Counted from the stretch's first letter, positions 55,053-64,000 are shown. The stretch is DNA of 64,000 nucleotides from Parvibaculaceae bacterium (GCA_019636015.1 JAHBYJ010000001.1:1860001-1924000), one strand, 5' to 3'. Made by a program: numbers and translations. The notes: a model not told the origin generated them from the sequence alone.

Positions 55053-55790
55053 TCACTCGCTGCGGGCGTTGGCAGCCATCTGCGCGAGGCGGTCGGCATC
55101 CGCCATGCCGGGATAGAGCGTGCCGCCCGCGACGAAGGCGGGCGTGCCGTCGATACCGAGCGCCTCGGCGAGGCGATAGGTGCGGCTCACCTGATCGGCA
55201 AAGGCAGGGTCTTCCATATCCTTGCGCATCCGCGCCACGTCGACGCCCGCCTTCTTCGCGATGGCGTCGATCGCTTCGGCGTCGAGATCGCCCTTGTGCG
55301 CATAGAGGCCCGCATGCATTTCCATGTAGCGGCCCTGTTTCTTGGCCGCCATCGCGGCCTTCGACGCTTCGAGCGAGGAGGGGCCGAGGATCGGAAATTC
55401 CTTCAGGACAAGGCGGATATTGCCGTCCTTCTTCACGAAGTCCATCAGCGGCGCGAAGCTGCGCTTGCAATAGCCGCAGCGGTAATCGAAGAACTCGACG
55501 ATGGTGACATCGCCTTCCGGATTGCCGGCGACATAATCGCCCGGATCGGAATAGAGCGACTTCGCATGTTCGGCGAGCGCGGCCCGTGTCTGCGCGAGCT
55601 TTGCTTCATCCTGCCGCCGCTCAAGCTCCTCGAAGGCCTTGACCAGCACTTCCGGATTTTCGACCAGATAGTCGTGGACGATGCGTTCGATCTCGGCTTT
55701 CGCCTTGTCGTCGAAAGAGGTCTGGGCATGCGCAGCCATCGGCGCGAGCAGGATCAGGGCGAGGGCGGCGCTACGCAGGAAGGCGATCAT
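55053..55790 (-). CDS. DsbA-family thiol:disulfide oxidoreductase
   Basis: The 245-residue product has a signal peptide (residues 1-22, ending AAHA) and an N-terminal helical extension (about 25-85). A thioredoxin-like DsbA domain follows, with the active site EFFDYRCGYCKRSFAP (CGYC, about residues 103-106) and the cis-proline segment DGTPAFVAGG. The long N-terminal extension and GYC centre are like the Com1/ScsC-type alphaproteobacterial DsbA proteins. It lies 32 bases after the M48 protease gene on the same strand. Confidence 0.92.
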   Translation of the reverse strand: MIAFLRSAALALILLAPMAAHAQTSFDDKAKAEIERIVHDYLVENPEVLVKAFEELERRQDEAKLAQTRAALAEHAKSLYSDPGDYVAGNPEGDVTIVEFFDYRCGYCKRSFAPLMDFVKKDGNIRLVLKEFPILGPSSLEASKAAMAAKKQGRYMEMHAGLYAHKGDLDAEAIDAIAKKAGVDVARMRKDMEDPAFADQVSRTYRLAEALGIDGTPAFVAGGTLYPGMADADRLAQMAANARSE

Positions 55791-55822
55791 CTGTACTCGT
55801 CTTTGATTTGAAGGGAAGAGCG

Positions 55823-57199
55823 TCAGCTACGCCGTTTTTCGGGCGGCTGCAGGGCGATGTCCTGCGCGCGCAGCCACTCCGGGCTGCCTTGCGTAAGCTG
55901 GCGCATGGCGCGGTCTGCATGCGCCTTTGCCTGCTGGACCCGGCCGAGCGAGTCGTAATATTGCGCGGTGGAAAGCTCCGCCATGCCGATATTCTCGAGC
56001 TGCCCATAGGCGATGGAGAGCTGGTAATAGGCATAGGGCTGGTCGCCCTTGCTGGCGGCCGTATTGAGATGGCCGATCGCCTGCTCCGTCGTCGCCTTGT
56101 CACCCCGCGCAAGAAGCGCGCGGCCGAGCCCGAGGTGAAGCTGGTTGTCCTCCGGCTTCATTCCAACCGACTTGGTGTAGGCCGTGATGGCTTCCTCGAC
56201 GCGCCCGCTTTCGAAATAGATCTGGCCCTGAACTTCCCGGACATAAGGGTTCTTCGCCTCCAGTTCGAGAAGCGGTTCGAGTTCCGACAGCGCGCGGTCG
56301 AGCTGTCCAGTCCGGTGATAGGCGACCGAGCGCGCGTAACGCGCATAGACGCTCGTATCCGACGCGGGATAGCGGCGGAAGACGACGTTCGGATCGTCCA
56401 GGAAGCCGTAGATCTTCGCCTGGATCATCTTGAGCTGATGGATGCGCTCCGGCGTATCCGGCTTGTCGAAATAGGGCGATTCCTTCACCCGCTCCTCAAG
56501 GGCGGCATAGCGGGCGCCGGACATGGGATGCGAGCGCGCGTAAGGGTCCTGCCGGTTCGCCGACAGAAGCTCCTGGTCGCGCATGGTCGCGAAGAGGTCG
56601 AGCATGCCCCGGCCCGAGAGCCCCGCGCGCTGCAGGAAAGTTGCGCCCGCCTGGTCAGCGCTGGCTTCCTGCTCGCGGGTAAAGGCAAGCAGGCTTCGCG
56701 TCGCAAGGTGCTGGCTGCCCATGATGAGCGCCATGCCGGCATCGCCCGCGCCGGCGGCAATCGCGCCCACGCCGAGGATCATCGACGCCATGACCGGCAT
56801 CGACATGTTCTCGAATTCCTCGCGCCGCTTCACGAGATGGCCGCCCGACATGTGGCCGATTTCGTGCGCGATCACGCCCATCAGTTCGCCCGGCGAATTG
56901 ACGGTGGTGATGAGGCCGGTATGGAAGAACATCTGCTGACCGCCGGCCACGAAGGCATTGAGGTTGCGGTCGTTGACGAGGTGAATCTTGACGGCATTGG
57001 GGTCGAGCCCGGCGGCGCGCAGCAACGGGTCCGAGACCTCGCGCAGCATGGCTTCGGTTTCTGCATCGCTGACGATCCTGATGCCCTGCGCCTGGGCGAC
57101 GCCCGGCAGCAGGCTGCACATCATGAAAGCCGCGGCGAGGCCCGCCGCCATGGACCGCCAGCCCGCTGAAATCCGGCCACCCGACATGAAACTCGTCAT
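55823..57199 (-). CDS. Periplasmic M48 metalloprotease with TPR domain (BepA-like)
   Basis: The 458-residue product has a signal peptide (cleavage near residue 38, AQA-QG). The zinc motif VIAHEIGHMSGG (HEIGH at 112-116) and a third-ligand glutamate in TREQEASADQAG follow. C-terminal tetratricopeptide repeats span about 290-440. This is the BepA/YfgC architecture, a protease-chaperone that helps or clears LptD and other outer-membrane proteins, which suits a strain with lptD in the same window. The ATG at 57199 has a weak ribosome site; ATG 57187 is the alternative. It leads the DsbA-like pair and is divergent from the ggt-like gene. Confidence 0.92.
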   Translation of the reverse strand: MTSFMSGGRISAGWRSMAAGLAAAFMMCSLLPGVAQAQGIRIVSDAETEAMLREVSDPLLRAAGLDPNAVKIHLVNDRNLNAFVAGGQQMFFHTGLITTVNSPGELMGVIAHEIGHMSGGHLVKRREEFENMSMPVMASMILGVGAIAAGAGDAGMALIMGSQHLATRSLLAFTREQEASADQAGATFLQRAGLSGRGMLDLFATMRDQELLSANRQDPYARSHPMSGARYAALEERVKESPYFDKPDTPERIHQLKMIQAKIYGFLDDPNVVFRRYPASDTSVYARYARSVAYHRTGQLDRALSELEPLLELEAKNPYVREVQGQIYFESGRVEEAITAYTKSVGMKPEDNQLHLGLGRALLARGDKATTEQAIGHLNTAASKGDQPYAYYQLSIAYGQLENIGMAELSTAQYYDSLGRVQQAKAHADRAMRQLTQGSPEWLRAQDIALQPPEKRRS

Positions 57200-57405
57200 T
57201 TCGTTAAACCTGTGACATCGGCCTTCCGGCCCGATCTTCGTTTTCCATCCCGGCCGTCCCGCGTCGTTGACCTTGCGGCGGGATCGCGACTAAACCGTAG
57301 GTGTGGGACCTGACAGCGTCAATCGCGCCGGCTTTCGACGATCCTACACGAAAAACGGCCCAATTGGCCGAATCCGGCGCTGGACGGGATCGAACGAAGG
57401 ACGGC

Positions 57406-58875
57406 ATGGCTGGGGCGCAGAAGAACGCGGGATTGTGGTCAAACTTTGAAATCGGCCGGGGCCGCAGGCTGGGGCCGGTTTTGCTGGCGGCGGCGCTCGG
57501 CCTCGGGGCCTGCGCGGAGGAAAGTCCGCGCGACCCCGTGCGGGGCACAGCCGTCAGCCACGGCATCGAAACGCAGCCGGAGCGTCAGGCCCGCATGACC
57601 GGGCGAGCCGGCAGGGAAGAGGGCATCGACCCTCGCTTCGCGGGTGCGGCGGTGGCCGACGAACCGGCAGCGGCGCTGGTTGCCCGGCAGGTGCTGGAGC
57701 AGGGCGGCAATGCCACCGATGCGGCGACGGCCATCTATTTCGCGCTCTCCGTTACCTATCCGGCCGCAGCGGGACTTGGCGGCGGCGGCATATGCCTCGT
57801 CCATGGCGCGGGCGAGAAGACGGTTGAAACGGTTTCCTTCCTCGCCGCGAGCCCGCGCGGGGGCGGTAACGCGGCAATCCCGGGCAATGTGCGTGGCTTC
57901 GCCTATATCCATTCGCGTTATGGCAAGGCAGCCTGGTCTTCGGTTGTCGCGCCTGCCGAGCGGCTCGCCGCGACGGGAAGCTCGGTTTCGCGCGCAAGCG
58001 CAGCGCAACTGGCCGTTGCCTCGAAAATCGTCGAGGCCTCGCCCTCGCTCTCCAATGTCTTTGCGCCGCAGGGCCGCCTCGCCGCCGAACGCGATGTGCT
58101 GACGCAACTCGAACTCTCTTCCACGCTTGGGCAGATCCGTGCGCGTGGCGCACCGGGCTTCTATGCGGGGCCTGTCGCCCGCCGTCTTGTGGAAGGGGCG
58201 AGAAGCGGCGGCGGCGCGTTCGATGAAAGCGAACTCGCCGATTACCGCCCGGCCGTCGCGGCCGCACAGAGCGTCGAACAAGGGCCGATGAAGGTCTGGC
58301 TCCCTTCCGCGGGGATCGAGGCAGGTGCGTTCGCTGCCCAGCTCTGGCAGGAGGGCGGGAAGCCCGCCGCCGAACTGACGACCGCGGCGGATGCTGTGGC
58401 GGCGCGGCTCGGCACATCGCCGCAGCCCGGCGTGAATTATGGCTCGACGTCCTTCGCGGCGATGGACAGGAATGGCGGCGCCGTTGCCTGCGCCGTCACC
58501 ATGAACGGGCTTTTCGGCACGGCGCGGCTGGCAGGGGATACGGGCGTTGTGCTCGCAGCCAATCCTGCTTCCGGTGCGGGTGATGCCTCGGCCTGGCTAT
58601 CTCCGCTCATCCTCACCGGCCAGAGCGGCGAGATCGTCCGCCTTGCAGCGGCGGGCGCGGGCGCGCCCAGGGGTGCCGCGGCCGCGCAGCATGTGGCGCG
58701 GAACTTCACCTCGCCGGAAGCAGCCGAAAGCGCCTTCAATGCGGGCATTGCCGATCTTGCATCGCCTGTGAACGCCGTTGGCTGCCCGGAAGGCGCCAAT
58801 GCTTCAAGCTGCCTGCTTGCGAGCAACCCGGCCGGCTTCGGCATGGGTGTCACCGCGATCAGCACCGCACGCTGA
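57406..58875 (+). CDS. Gamma-glutamyltransferase-like lipoprotein, catalytically divergent
   Basis: The 489-residue product has a lipoprotein signal (LLAAALGLGAC, lipid-modified Cys36). The GGT/acylase fold follows: DEPAAALVARQVLEQGGNAT, the GGGG loop GLGGGGICLVHG, and a RGF-YIHSRYGK segment. The canonical nucleophile block T-T-H-x-S-V-V-D is replaced by STSFAAMD, leaving Ser347 or Thr348 as possible nucleophile. The arginine that binds the glutamyl carboxylate in GGT (the RETAP-type segment) is replaced by VSFLAASP. Normal GGT activity is therefore doubtful. It may be a related amidase or an inactive homologue. The start ATG at 57406 has GAAGGA upstream; the frame opens further back. Confidence 0.8.
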   Translation: MAGAQKNAGLWSNFEIGRGRRLGPVLLAAALGLGACAEESPRDPVRGTAVSHGIETQPERQARMTGRAGREEGIDPRFAGAAVADEPAAALVARQVLEQGGNATDAATAIYFALSVTYPAAAGLGGGGICLVHGAGEKTVETVSFLAASPRGGGNAAIPGNVRGFAYIHSRYGKAAWSSVVAPAERLAATGSSVSRASAAQLAVASKIVEASPSLSNVFAPQGRLAAERDVLTQLELSSTLGQIRARGAPGFYAGPVARRLVEGARSGGGAFDESELADYRPAVAAAQSVEQGPMKVWLPSAGIEAGAFAAQLWQEGGKPAAELTTAADAVAARLGTSPQPGVNYGSTSFAAMDRNGGAVACAVTMNGLFGTARLAGDTGVVLAANPASGAGDASAWLSPLILTGQSGEIVRLAAAGAGAPRGAAAAQHVARNFTSPEAAESAFNAGIADLASPVNAVGCPEGANASSCLLASNPAGFGMGVTAISTAR

Positions 58876-58892
58876 AGCGGGCTGAACACATG

Positions 58893-58929
58893 AAAAAAGG
58901 CCTGGCATCGCTGCCGGGCCTTTTGTTTT
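58893..58929. terminator. Bidirectional terminator between the ggt-like gene and rne
   Basis: AAAAGGCCTGGCA pairs with TGCCGGGCCTTTT (one G-T pair) around a short loop. T-runs follow on the plus strand (58921-58929) and A-runs precede (58893-58898), so it can stop transcription in both directions. It lies between the two convergent stop codons. Confidence 0.85.
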
Positions 58930-58943
58930 CTGCGCGGTGAGTT

Positions 58944-61559
58944 CTAGCGCCGCTGCCACCAGCCGCGCCGCGACGGGCGATCATCCTCGGCTTCGGCAGG
59001 CGTTTCAGCCTCGCCGATGAGAGGAATATCGGCCTCCGCTTCAGCAGCTTCGAGCACGGGCTCTTCCGAAGCGTCGTCCTCTGCCGTCTCGGGCTCGTCG
59101 GGGCTTTCGCTTTCCTCGTCGCCCATGGCCTCGGCGGCGTCCTGCACGCTTTCGGTATAGGCGCCTTCCTGCGCGGCCTCGGCGTCCCAGGCTTCCTCGT
59201 CGTCTTCCTGTTCGGCCTCTTCGTTCCGCGAATAGGAGAGGAAGACCGGCGCTTCGCCCGTTGCCAACGGGTCGGCGCTGGTGAAATCTTCCGCTGCATC
59301 CTCGCTCAGGATCGTGTCTTCATCTTCATTCGCAATGGTGCCTTCGGCTGTCGTGCCTTCGGCGCCCTCGTCCTGACGGCGGCGGTTGCGGCGTCCGCCC
59401 CGGCGGCCGCGGCGGCGGCGCTTGCGGGGCTCGTCGCCATCCTCTTCGCCATCGGCCTTCTGCGGAGCGGCTTCGCCGTCGGCGCTATCCTCCTCGTCGT
59501 GATGATCCTCACCGTCATCGCCATCTTCTGCGGCGCCTTCGGCAGGCGTCTCTGCATCGCCGCGTGCATCTGCCTCGCCATTGCGCTTGCCGCCACGGCG
59601 GCGGCGCCTGCGGCGGCGGCGCTGGCCGTCGCCCTTGTCGTCGCCGCCTTCCGCGCCCTCGGAGCGATCGCGAGCGGAGGTATCGGACTCTTCTTCGTCG
59701 TCCTCGATCTCCTCCACCTCGGCAATCTCGGGCTCTTCATCCTCGGCATAGCCGCTTTCGATGTTGATCGCGCCCTGGGCCGGCCGGGTCCGCGTGAGTG
59801 CGCGCGCTTCGGCCGGTTCGACCTTGTGCGCGGAACCAGCAAGCGTGGCGTCCGCTTCGACATAAACGGAGACGCCGTAGCGTTCCTCGACGTCGAGCAG
59901 GTTCGCACGCTTCTGGTTCAGAATGTAGATCGCGACTTCCGCGGGCACCTTGATCGTGAAGGCGGCGGCGCGGCCCTTGACCGCTTCGGCCTCGACGCTG
60001 CGCAGCACATGCAGCGCCATGGACTCGACCGAACGCACGAGCCCCGTGCCCGAACAATGCGGGCAGATGACCGTCGATCCTTCGAGCACGCCCGAGCGCA
60101 TGCGCTGGCGCGACATTTCGAGAAGACCGAAATGGCTGATGCGTCCGACCTGGATGCGCGCCCGGTCATGCTTCAGGCATTCCTTGAGCTTGCGCTCCAC
60201 CGCGCGATTGTTGCGGTTCTCGTCCATGTCGATGAAATCGATGACGATGAGGCCCGCAAGGTCGCGCAGGCGCATCTGCCGTGCGATTTCTTCCGCCGCT
60301 TCGAGATTGGTCTTGAGCGCGGTCTGCTCGATATTGCGCTCCTTGGTGGAGCGGCCCGAGTTCACGTCGATGGAGACGAGCGCTTCCGTCGGATTGATGA
60401 CGACATAGCCGCCCGACTTCAGCGTGACCGTGGGGTTCAGCATCGAGTCGAGCTGCTGCTCGATCTGGAATTTCTGGAAAAGCGGCTGCGTTTCCTTGTA
60501 GGGCTGAACATTCTTCGCATGGCTCGGCATGAGCATGCGCATGAAGTTCTTGGCTTCCTTGTAGCCCTCGTCGCCCTCGATCTGGATTGTGTCGATATCC
60601 TTGTCGTAAAGATCGCGGATCGACCGCTTGATGAGGCTGCCTTCCTCATAGACGAGGGTGGGTGCCGTCGATTTCAGCGTCAGTTCGCGCACGCTTTCCC
60701 ACATGCGCAGGAGATATTCGTAGTCGCGCTTGATCTCAGCCTTGGTGCGCTTTGCGCCCGCCGTGCGGACGATGAGGCCCATGCCTTCCGGCACATCGAA
60801 GGATTCCGCGATCGCCTTGAGCTTCTTGCGGTCCGCCGCGACAGTGATCTTGCGCGAAATGCCGCCGCCTCGCGCCGTATTGGGCATGAGCACGCAATAG
60901 CGGCCGGCAAGCGAGAGATAGGTGGTGAGCGCCGCACCCTTGTTGCCGCGTTCTTCCTTCACGACCTGCACGAGAAGAATCTGGCGCCGCTTGATGACTT
61001 CCTGAATCTTGTAGGAGCGGTAGTTGATGCGCTGCTTGCGCGGCGCGGCTTCCTCCATCGCATCCTCGGCGCCGACGCTCTCGATCGTTTCGTCGGAGTG
61101 GACGGTCTCCGTCTCGCCGCGTTCGATCGTGGTGCTTTCGCTTTCGGCCTCGCCGTCGTCATCGGCGTCTTCCGCTTCCGCTGCGGAGTCGGCCTTCGCC
61201 TCTTCGCCTGCGGGCGCGGTGACGGCTTCCTTCGCCGCTTCCTTTTCTTCCTCTTCCTCCTCGCGGCGCGCTTCATCGGCCTGCTGCTTCAGCAGGGCTT
61301 CGCGGTCCGCGACGGGGATCTGATAGTAGTCGGGATGGATTTCGCTGAAGGCGAGGAAGCCGTGCCGGTTGCCGCCATATTCGACGAACGCCGCCTGAAG
61401 CGAGGGTTCGACGCGCGTTACCTTGGCAAGGTAGATATTTCCTCGAAGCTGCTTCCTGTTCTCGGACTCGAAATCGAATTCTTCAACGCGATTGCCGGCA
61501 ACGACCACGACCCGGGTTTCTTCCGGGTGGGCCGCATCGATCAACATTTTCTTTCCCAT
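58944..61559 (-). CDS. rne: Ribonuclease E
   Basis: RNase E is the central endonuclease of bacterial mRNA decay and rRNA/tRNA processing. The 871-residue product has an S1 RNA-binding domain broken by a very acidic insert (about residues 93-175, with EEEEEEKEAAKEAV). This is followed by the DNase I-like catalytic core with Asp398 (SIDVNSGRST) and Asp441 (VIDFIDMDEN), then the zinc link CPHCSGTG (499-506). The C-terminal 300 residues are low-complexity acidic and arginine-rich ([12 protein letters not shown] tracts), the likely degradosome scaffold. The ATG at 61559 has GGAGAA upstream and starts MGKKMLIDAAHPEETRVVVV. A 740-base gap precedes it. Confidence 0.96.
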   Translation of the reverse strand: MGKKMLIDAAHPEETRVVVVAGNRVEEFDFESENRKQLRGNIYLAKVTRVEPSLQAAFVEYGGNRHGFLAFSEIHPDYYQIPVADREALLKQQADEARREEEEEEKEAAKEAVTAPAGEEAKADSAAEAEDADDDGEAESESTTIERGETETVHSDETIESVGAEDAMEEAAPRKQRINYRSYKIQEVIKRRQILLVQVVKEERGNKGAALTTYLSLAGRYCVLMPNTARGGGISRKITVAADRKKLKAIAESFDVPEGMGLIVRTAGAKRTKAEIKRDYEYLLRMWESVRELTLKSTAPTLVYEEGSLIKRSIRDLYDKDIDTIQIEGDEGYKEAKNFMRMLMPSHAKNVQPYKETQPLFQKFQIEQQLDSMLNPTVTLKSGGYVVINPTEALVSIDVNSGRSTKERNIEQTALKTNLEAAEEIARQMRLRDLAGLIVIDFIDMDENRNNRAVERKLKECLKHDRARIQVGRISHFGLLEMSRQRMRSGVLEGSTVICPHCSGTGLVRSVESMALHVLRSVEAEAVKGRAAAFTIKVPAEVAIYILNQKRANLLDVEERYGVSVYVEADATLAGSAHKVEPAEARALTRTRPAQGAINIESGYAEDEEPEIAEVEEIEDDEEESDTSARDRSEGAEGGDDKGDGQRRRRRRRRRGGKRNGEADARGDAETPAEGAAEDGDDGEDHHDEEDSADGEAAPQKADGEEDGDEPRKRRRRGRRGGRRNRRRQDEGAEGTTAEGTIANEDEDTILSEDAAEDFTSADPLATGEAPVFLSYSRNEEAEQEDDEEAWDAEAAQEGAYTESVQDAAEAMGDEESESPDEPETAEDDASEEPVLEAAEAEADIPLIGEAETPAEAEDDRPSRRGWWQRR

Positions 61560-62301
61560 AAGGGTATTCTCCGGGGCGCAAACCGTCGCGTGCGGTCCGT
61601 CGCATTGTCATGCGTCCGGACAGCCGCGCTCCTGCGCCTGTTGTTGAGGTCCGTGCGGCCGGAAAGGCGGCAGCGGACGAGGTCTGTAATGAAGGGGCGG
61701 GGACGACCCGCGCGGCCCGGCGCGCAACCGACGATCTGCCTGCTGCGGGATTGTCCCGCCGCGCCGGCCGTTCGGCTTGCTGTCTGACTGCGTCGTGCAT
61801 CTCAACCTTTGGCGCACCCACCAAGACGCCGGGTGCCGGCGGGGCCAGCCTTGCGCCGCATGTTGGAGCGGCGGCAGGAGAGCCTTGAACTGTCGCGATG
61901 CGCATTTTGGCACTGCCCCCCAGGCTTGCGCCTTTCGGGGAAAATCGCCGGGCCTGCGCCGTCCGCTTCCGGTTTGCCCTGAGAGGGCGGGCCGGCGCGC
62001 AACTCTTGCCCGAATTCTATGGAGCCGGATCGATCCCCAGAGGGGAAAACGGCTGGTTCCGGTTTTACCTTTTGCCGCTCTGATTTGGCAAGCGCGGTAA
62101 ACGCGATCCTGAAATCGCGGATTGTGCCGTTATTAACCATTCTACCCATTGAAACTTCGTAAATTTTGGACGTGATAACCATTTTTGAAGTAATCTGGCG
62201 GAAATACTGATTTGGGCTGCTTCGAATACGGCGGCTCACCGCAATTGCGGGCGGTATTTTCGGCAAGGGGTCGCGTGGGGTGCCCTCGAGCGGCGGGTAA
62301 T
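61560..62301. other. Long divergent region between rne and amiC
   Basis: About 740 bases separate rne (minus) and amiC (plus). The half next to rne is GC-rich and could be a long 5' leader. RNase E genes in other bacteria are autoregulated through such leaders, but I see no matching known structure here. The half next to amiC is AT-rich (about 62085-62215), where promoters for both genes are plausible. No convincing gene is present; open frames on both strands lack recognisable content. Confidence 0.5.
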
Positions 62302-63708
62302 ATGAGTTTGGCGGGCATTGGCAGGTTATGGGGACGGTTCGGCGCGCGGCTCGCGATCGCGGGCCTTCTTGCGCTTGCTCCCGCCTTCGCCGCGGAAGCC
62401 GGGCAGGTCAACGACCTCAACGACCTTGTGAGGCAGCTCGAAGCCGACCTCCGGGCGGGCGATGCCGCCGCCGAAAACGATTCACTATCGACCGGCGCGC
62501 TGGACAGGGGTGCCGTGCCTCTCGCGCCGGGCACGCCGCCGGGCGCCGGCGGCGCTGGTGTGACCTCGATCCGCCTGGGCGACCACGGCGACCAGACCCG
62601 CTTCGTCATGGAATTTGCCGGCGAGAACGTCGCGGATTATCGCGTCTTCACGCTGGCCGACCCTTATCGCGTCGTCATCGACATCAAGGGCGTTCCGTTC
62701 AACCTTGCGGAGACGCCGGCAACGAAATCAATGGGCGTCGTGACCGGTTACCGTTATGGCCGCTTCGGTGCGGATACCTGGCGCGTCGTCATCGACGCCG
62801 GCCAGCCGGTGGAGGTTGCACGCAATTTCGTGCTCGACCCGCAATCGGGCTTCGGCCGCCGCGTCGTGCTCGACCTCGCGCCGACGGATATGGCGACATT
62901 CATGCGCACGGCCGGCCTGCCCGACGGCACGCCGGACACGGCTGCCGAAGCCGCGGCCGAACTCGCCGCCGTCGCCGCGGTTCCGATCAGCCCGCCCGCC
63001 CAGCGCGTGGAGCGCCGCCGCATCGTGGTGATCGACGCCGGTCATGGCGGTGTCGATCCGGGCGCGCTTGGCCGCTCCGGCGTCAAGGAAAAGAACGTGA
63101 CGCTCGCCTTTGCCCGCCAGTTCGCCGATGAACTGAGGGCGACGGGGCGCTACGATGTTCACCTGACGCGCGACAACGACATCTTCATTCCGCTGCGCGA
63201 GCGTGTGGCCATTGCCCGCCGCAAGCAGGCGGACCTCTTCATCTCCATCCATGCCGACGCGATCCAGCGCCCCGATGTGCGTGGCCTTTCGGTCTACACG
63301 CTCTCCGAAACGGCCTCCGACGCCGAAGCCGCCGCGCTGGCGCGCAAGGAGAACCAGTCCGACATGATCGCCGGCCTCGACCTTCAGGGCGAAACGCCCG
63401 AAGTGACCGGTATCCTGATCGATCTCGCCCAGCGCGAAACCAAGAACTATTCCTCGCGCTTTGCCCGCTCGCTGGTGGACTATGCCGGCCAGAGCACCAA
63501 GACCCTCGATCCCGCCCACCGTTTCGCGGGCTTCGTGGTGCTGAAGGCGCCGGACGTGCCCTCCGTACTGGTGGAACTCGGCTTCCTCACCAACCATGAA
63601 GACGAGAAGCTGCTGACTTCCTCGACATGGCGGGCCGGCATGGCCAAAACCATGACCCGCGCCGTCGACCGCTATTTCGGCGACCGCATGGCGGAAATGG
63701 CGAACTAG
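62302..63708 (+). CDS. amiC: N-acetylmuramoyl-L-alanine amidase with AMIN domain (AmiC-like)
   Basis: The enzyme cuts the peptide from muramic acid to split septal peptidoglycan during division. The 468-residue product has a signal peptide (about residues 15-33, ending AEA). An AMIN domain follows (about 85-200, TRFVMEFAGENVADYRVFTL). The Amidase_3 catalytic domain has the zinc ligands in VVIDAGHGGVDPGALG, SIHADAIQRP and the catalytic glutamate in LVELGFLTNHEDEKLL. The ATG at 62302 fits; upstream frame is leader sequence. rne-amiC divergence is common in Alphaproteobacteria. Confidence 0.94.
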   Translation: MSLAGIGRLWGRFGARLAIAGLLALAPAFAAEAGQVNDLNDLVRQLEADLRAGDAAAENDSLSTGALDRGAVPLAPGTPPGAGGAGVTSIRLGDHGDQTRFVMEFAGENVADYRVFTLADPYRVVIDIKGVPFNLAETPATKSMGVVTGYRYGRFGADTWRVVIDAGQPVEVARNFVLDPQSGFGRRVVLDLAPTDMATFMRTAGLPDGTPDTAAEAAAELAAVAAVPISPPAQRVERRRIVVIDAGHGGVDPGALGRSGVKEKNVTLAFARQFADELRATGRYDVHLTRDNDIFIPLRERVAIARRKQADLFISIHADAIQRPDVRGLSVYTLSETASDAEAAALARKENQSDMIAGLDLQGETPEVTGILIDLAQRETKNYSSRFARSLVDYAGQSTKTLDPAHRFAGFVVLKAPDVPSVLVELGFLTNHEDEKLLTSSTWRAGMAKTMTRAVDRYFGDRMAEMAN

Positions 63709-63769
63709 GCGGGAACCCGGCCTTTCCTCACCGGTTGTCGTTCACCGGCCCCGGCGGAAAGGAAACGTC

Positions 63770-64000
63770 ATGAGCTATCTCCGCTTCGGCGCAATGATCC
63801 TCGTCTCGGGGATCGTCATGTACGCCGTCATGTATCTCCACACCTATGAACTGGCGCATGTCAGGTTCAGTCAGACGCGCCTCTGGATGACGATCCTCAT
63901 GGTGTCGGCCATGGCGCTCGTCATGCTGGCTTTCATGCGTTCCATGTATCCGAGCGGCAGGGCGAACGCCGCCATATTCGTGGGCGCGGCGCTTGTATTC
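63770..64000 (+). CDS. Small membrane protein, N-terminal part only (cut by the right edge)
   Basis: The 77 codons in the window have no stop. They encode three hydrophobic segments (about residues 6-25, 38-56 and 66-77 onward) starting MSYLRFGAMILVSGIVMYAV then MYLHTYELAHVRFSQTRLWM. From memory this resembles the membrane part of DUF305-type proteins linked with metal resistance, but the family cannot be confirmed without the rest. The start ATG at 63770 follows GGAAAGGAAAC. It is 61 bases after amiC on the same strand. Confidence 0.6.
   Translation, partial: MSYLRFGAMILVSGIVMYAVMYLHTYELAHVRFSQTRLWMTILMVSAMALVMLAFMRSMYPSGRANAAIFVGAALVF

Noticed and set aside
59499..61787. A 762-codon open frame antisense to rne
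   Set aside because: It lies opposite the RNase E coding sequence, including the biased acidic and arginine-rich tracts that suppress stops on the other strand.

Overview
This window looks like chromosomal DNA of a GC-rich alphaproteobacterium. The marker genes are hdaA, an NDUFA12-type complex I subunit, a DUF2155 protein next to aat, class II B12-dependent nrdJ, and an RNase E with an acidic insert in its S1 region. From memory the gene content fits a Hyphomicrobiales/Parvibaculum-like bacterium, but I cannot confirm the genus. I found no rRNA, tRNA, CRISPR array, prophage or complete insertion sequence.

Layout. 0-6.5 kb (minus strand): an outer-membrane biogenesis operon, lptF-lptG-lptD-surA-pdxA, whose last gene runs off the left edge. 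6.8-12.2 kb: pepA-holC, a membrane-anchored metallo-beta-lactamase-fold protein, an ABC-F ATPase and ndk. 12.2-12.6 kb: a repeat block in which a MITE-like element sits inside a REP-like element. 12.6-25 kb: purMN, a DUF2066 protein, an AI-2E-family permease, hdaA, ppk-ppx behind a candidate array of Pho boxes, rnd and aspS. 25-35 kb: accessory functions (host-attachment-family protein, fasciclin protein, OmpW-like barrel, soluble hybrid histidine kinase, metY, enoyl-CoA hydratase plus CoA-binding protein, acetyltransferase, aldo/keto reductase, TetR regulator with its divergent thioesterase), with REP-like elements in several gaps. 35-37 kb: rplM-rpsI and argC. 37-37.7 kb: a structured non-coding stretch plus REP-like elements. 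37.7-38.5 kb: an AT-rich orphan gene abutting nrdJ (38.5-42.2 kb). 42.6-49.7 kb: response regulator, NDUFA12-like, mlaD-like, DUF2155, aat, AsmA-like, accC-accB-aroQ. 50-55 kb: thiS-thiG, a second AT-rich orphan gene encoding a coiled-coil membrane protein, an MDR reductase, a DUF421 protein and a small membrane-anchored protein. 55-64 kb: DsbA-like protein, M48 protease, a divergent gamma-glutamyltransferase-like lipoprotein, rne, amiC and the start of a small membrane protein cut by the right edge.

How the parts relate. Most genes are housekeeping and many are tightly coupled: lptF/lptG, purM/purN and echA/CoA-binding overlap at stop/start codons. Envelope biogenesis is the recurring theme (Lpt export, SurA, MlaD-like, AsmA-like, DsbA-like, M48/BepA-like, AmiC). 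The least ordinary material is intergenic: two families of bipartite palindromic repeats (at least eight loci), one interrupted by a MITE-like element; an approximately 400-base structured region after argC; two compositionally foreign single-gene islands next to such repeats; and three direct repeats on an 11-base period upstream of ppk. No complete new multi-gene system is evident. The two AT-rich membrane proteins and the structured region are the best candidates for undescribed biology.
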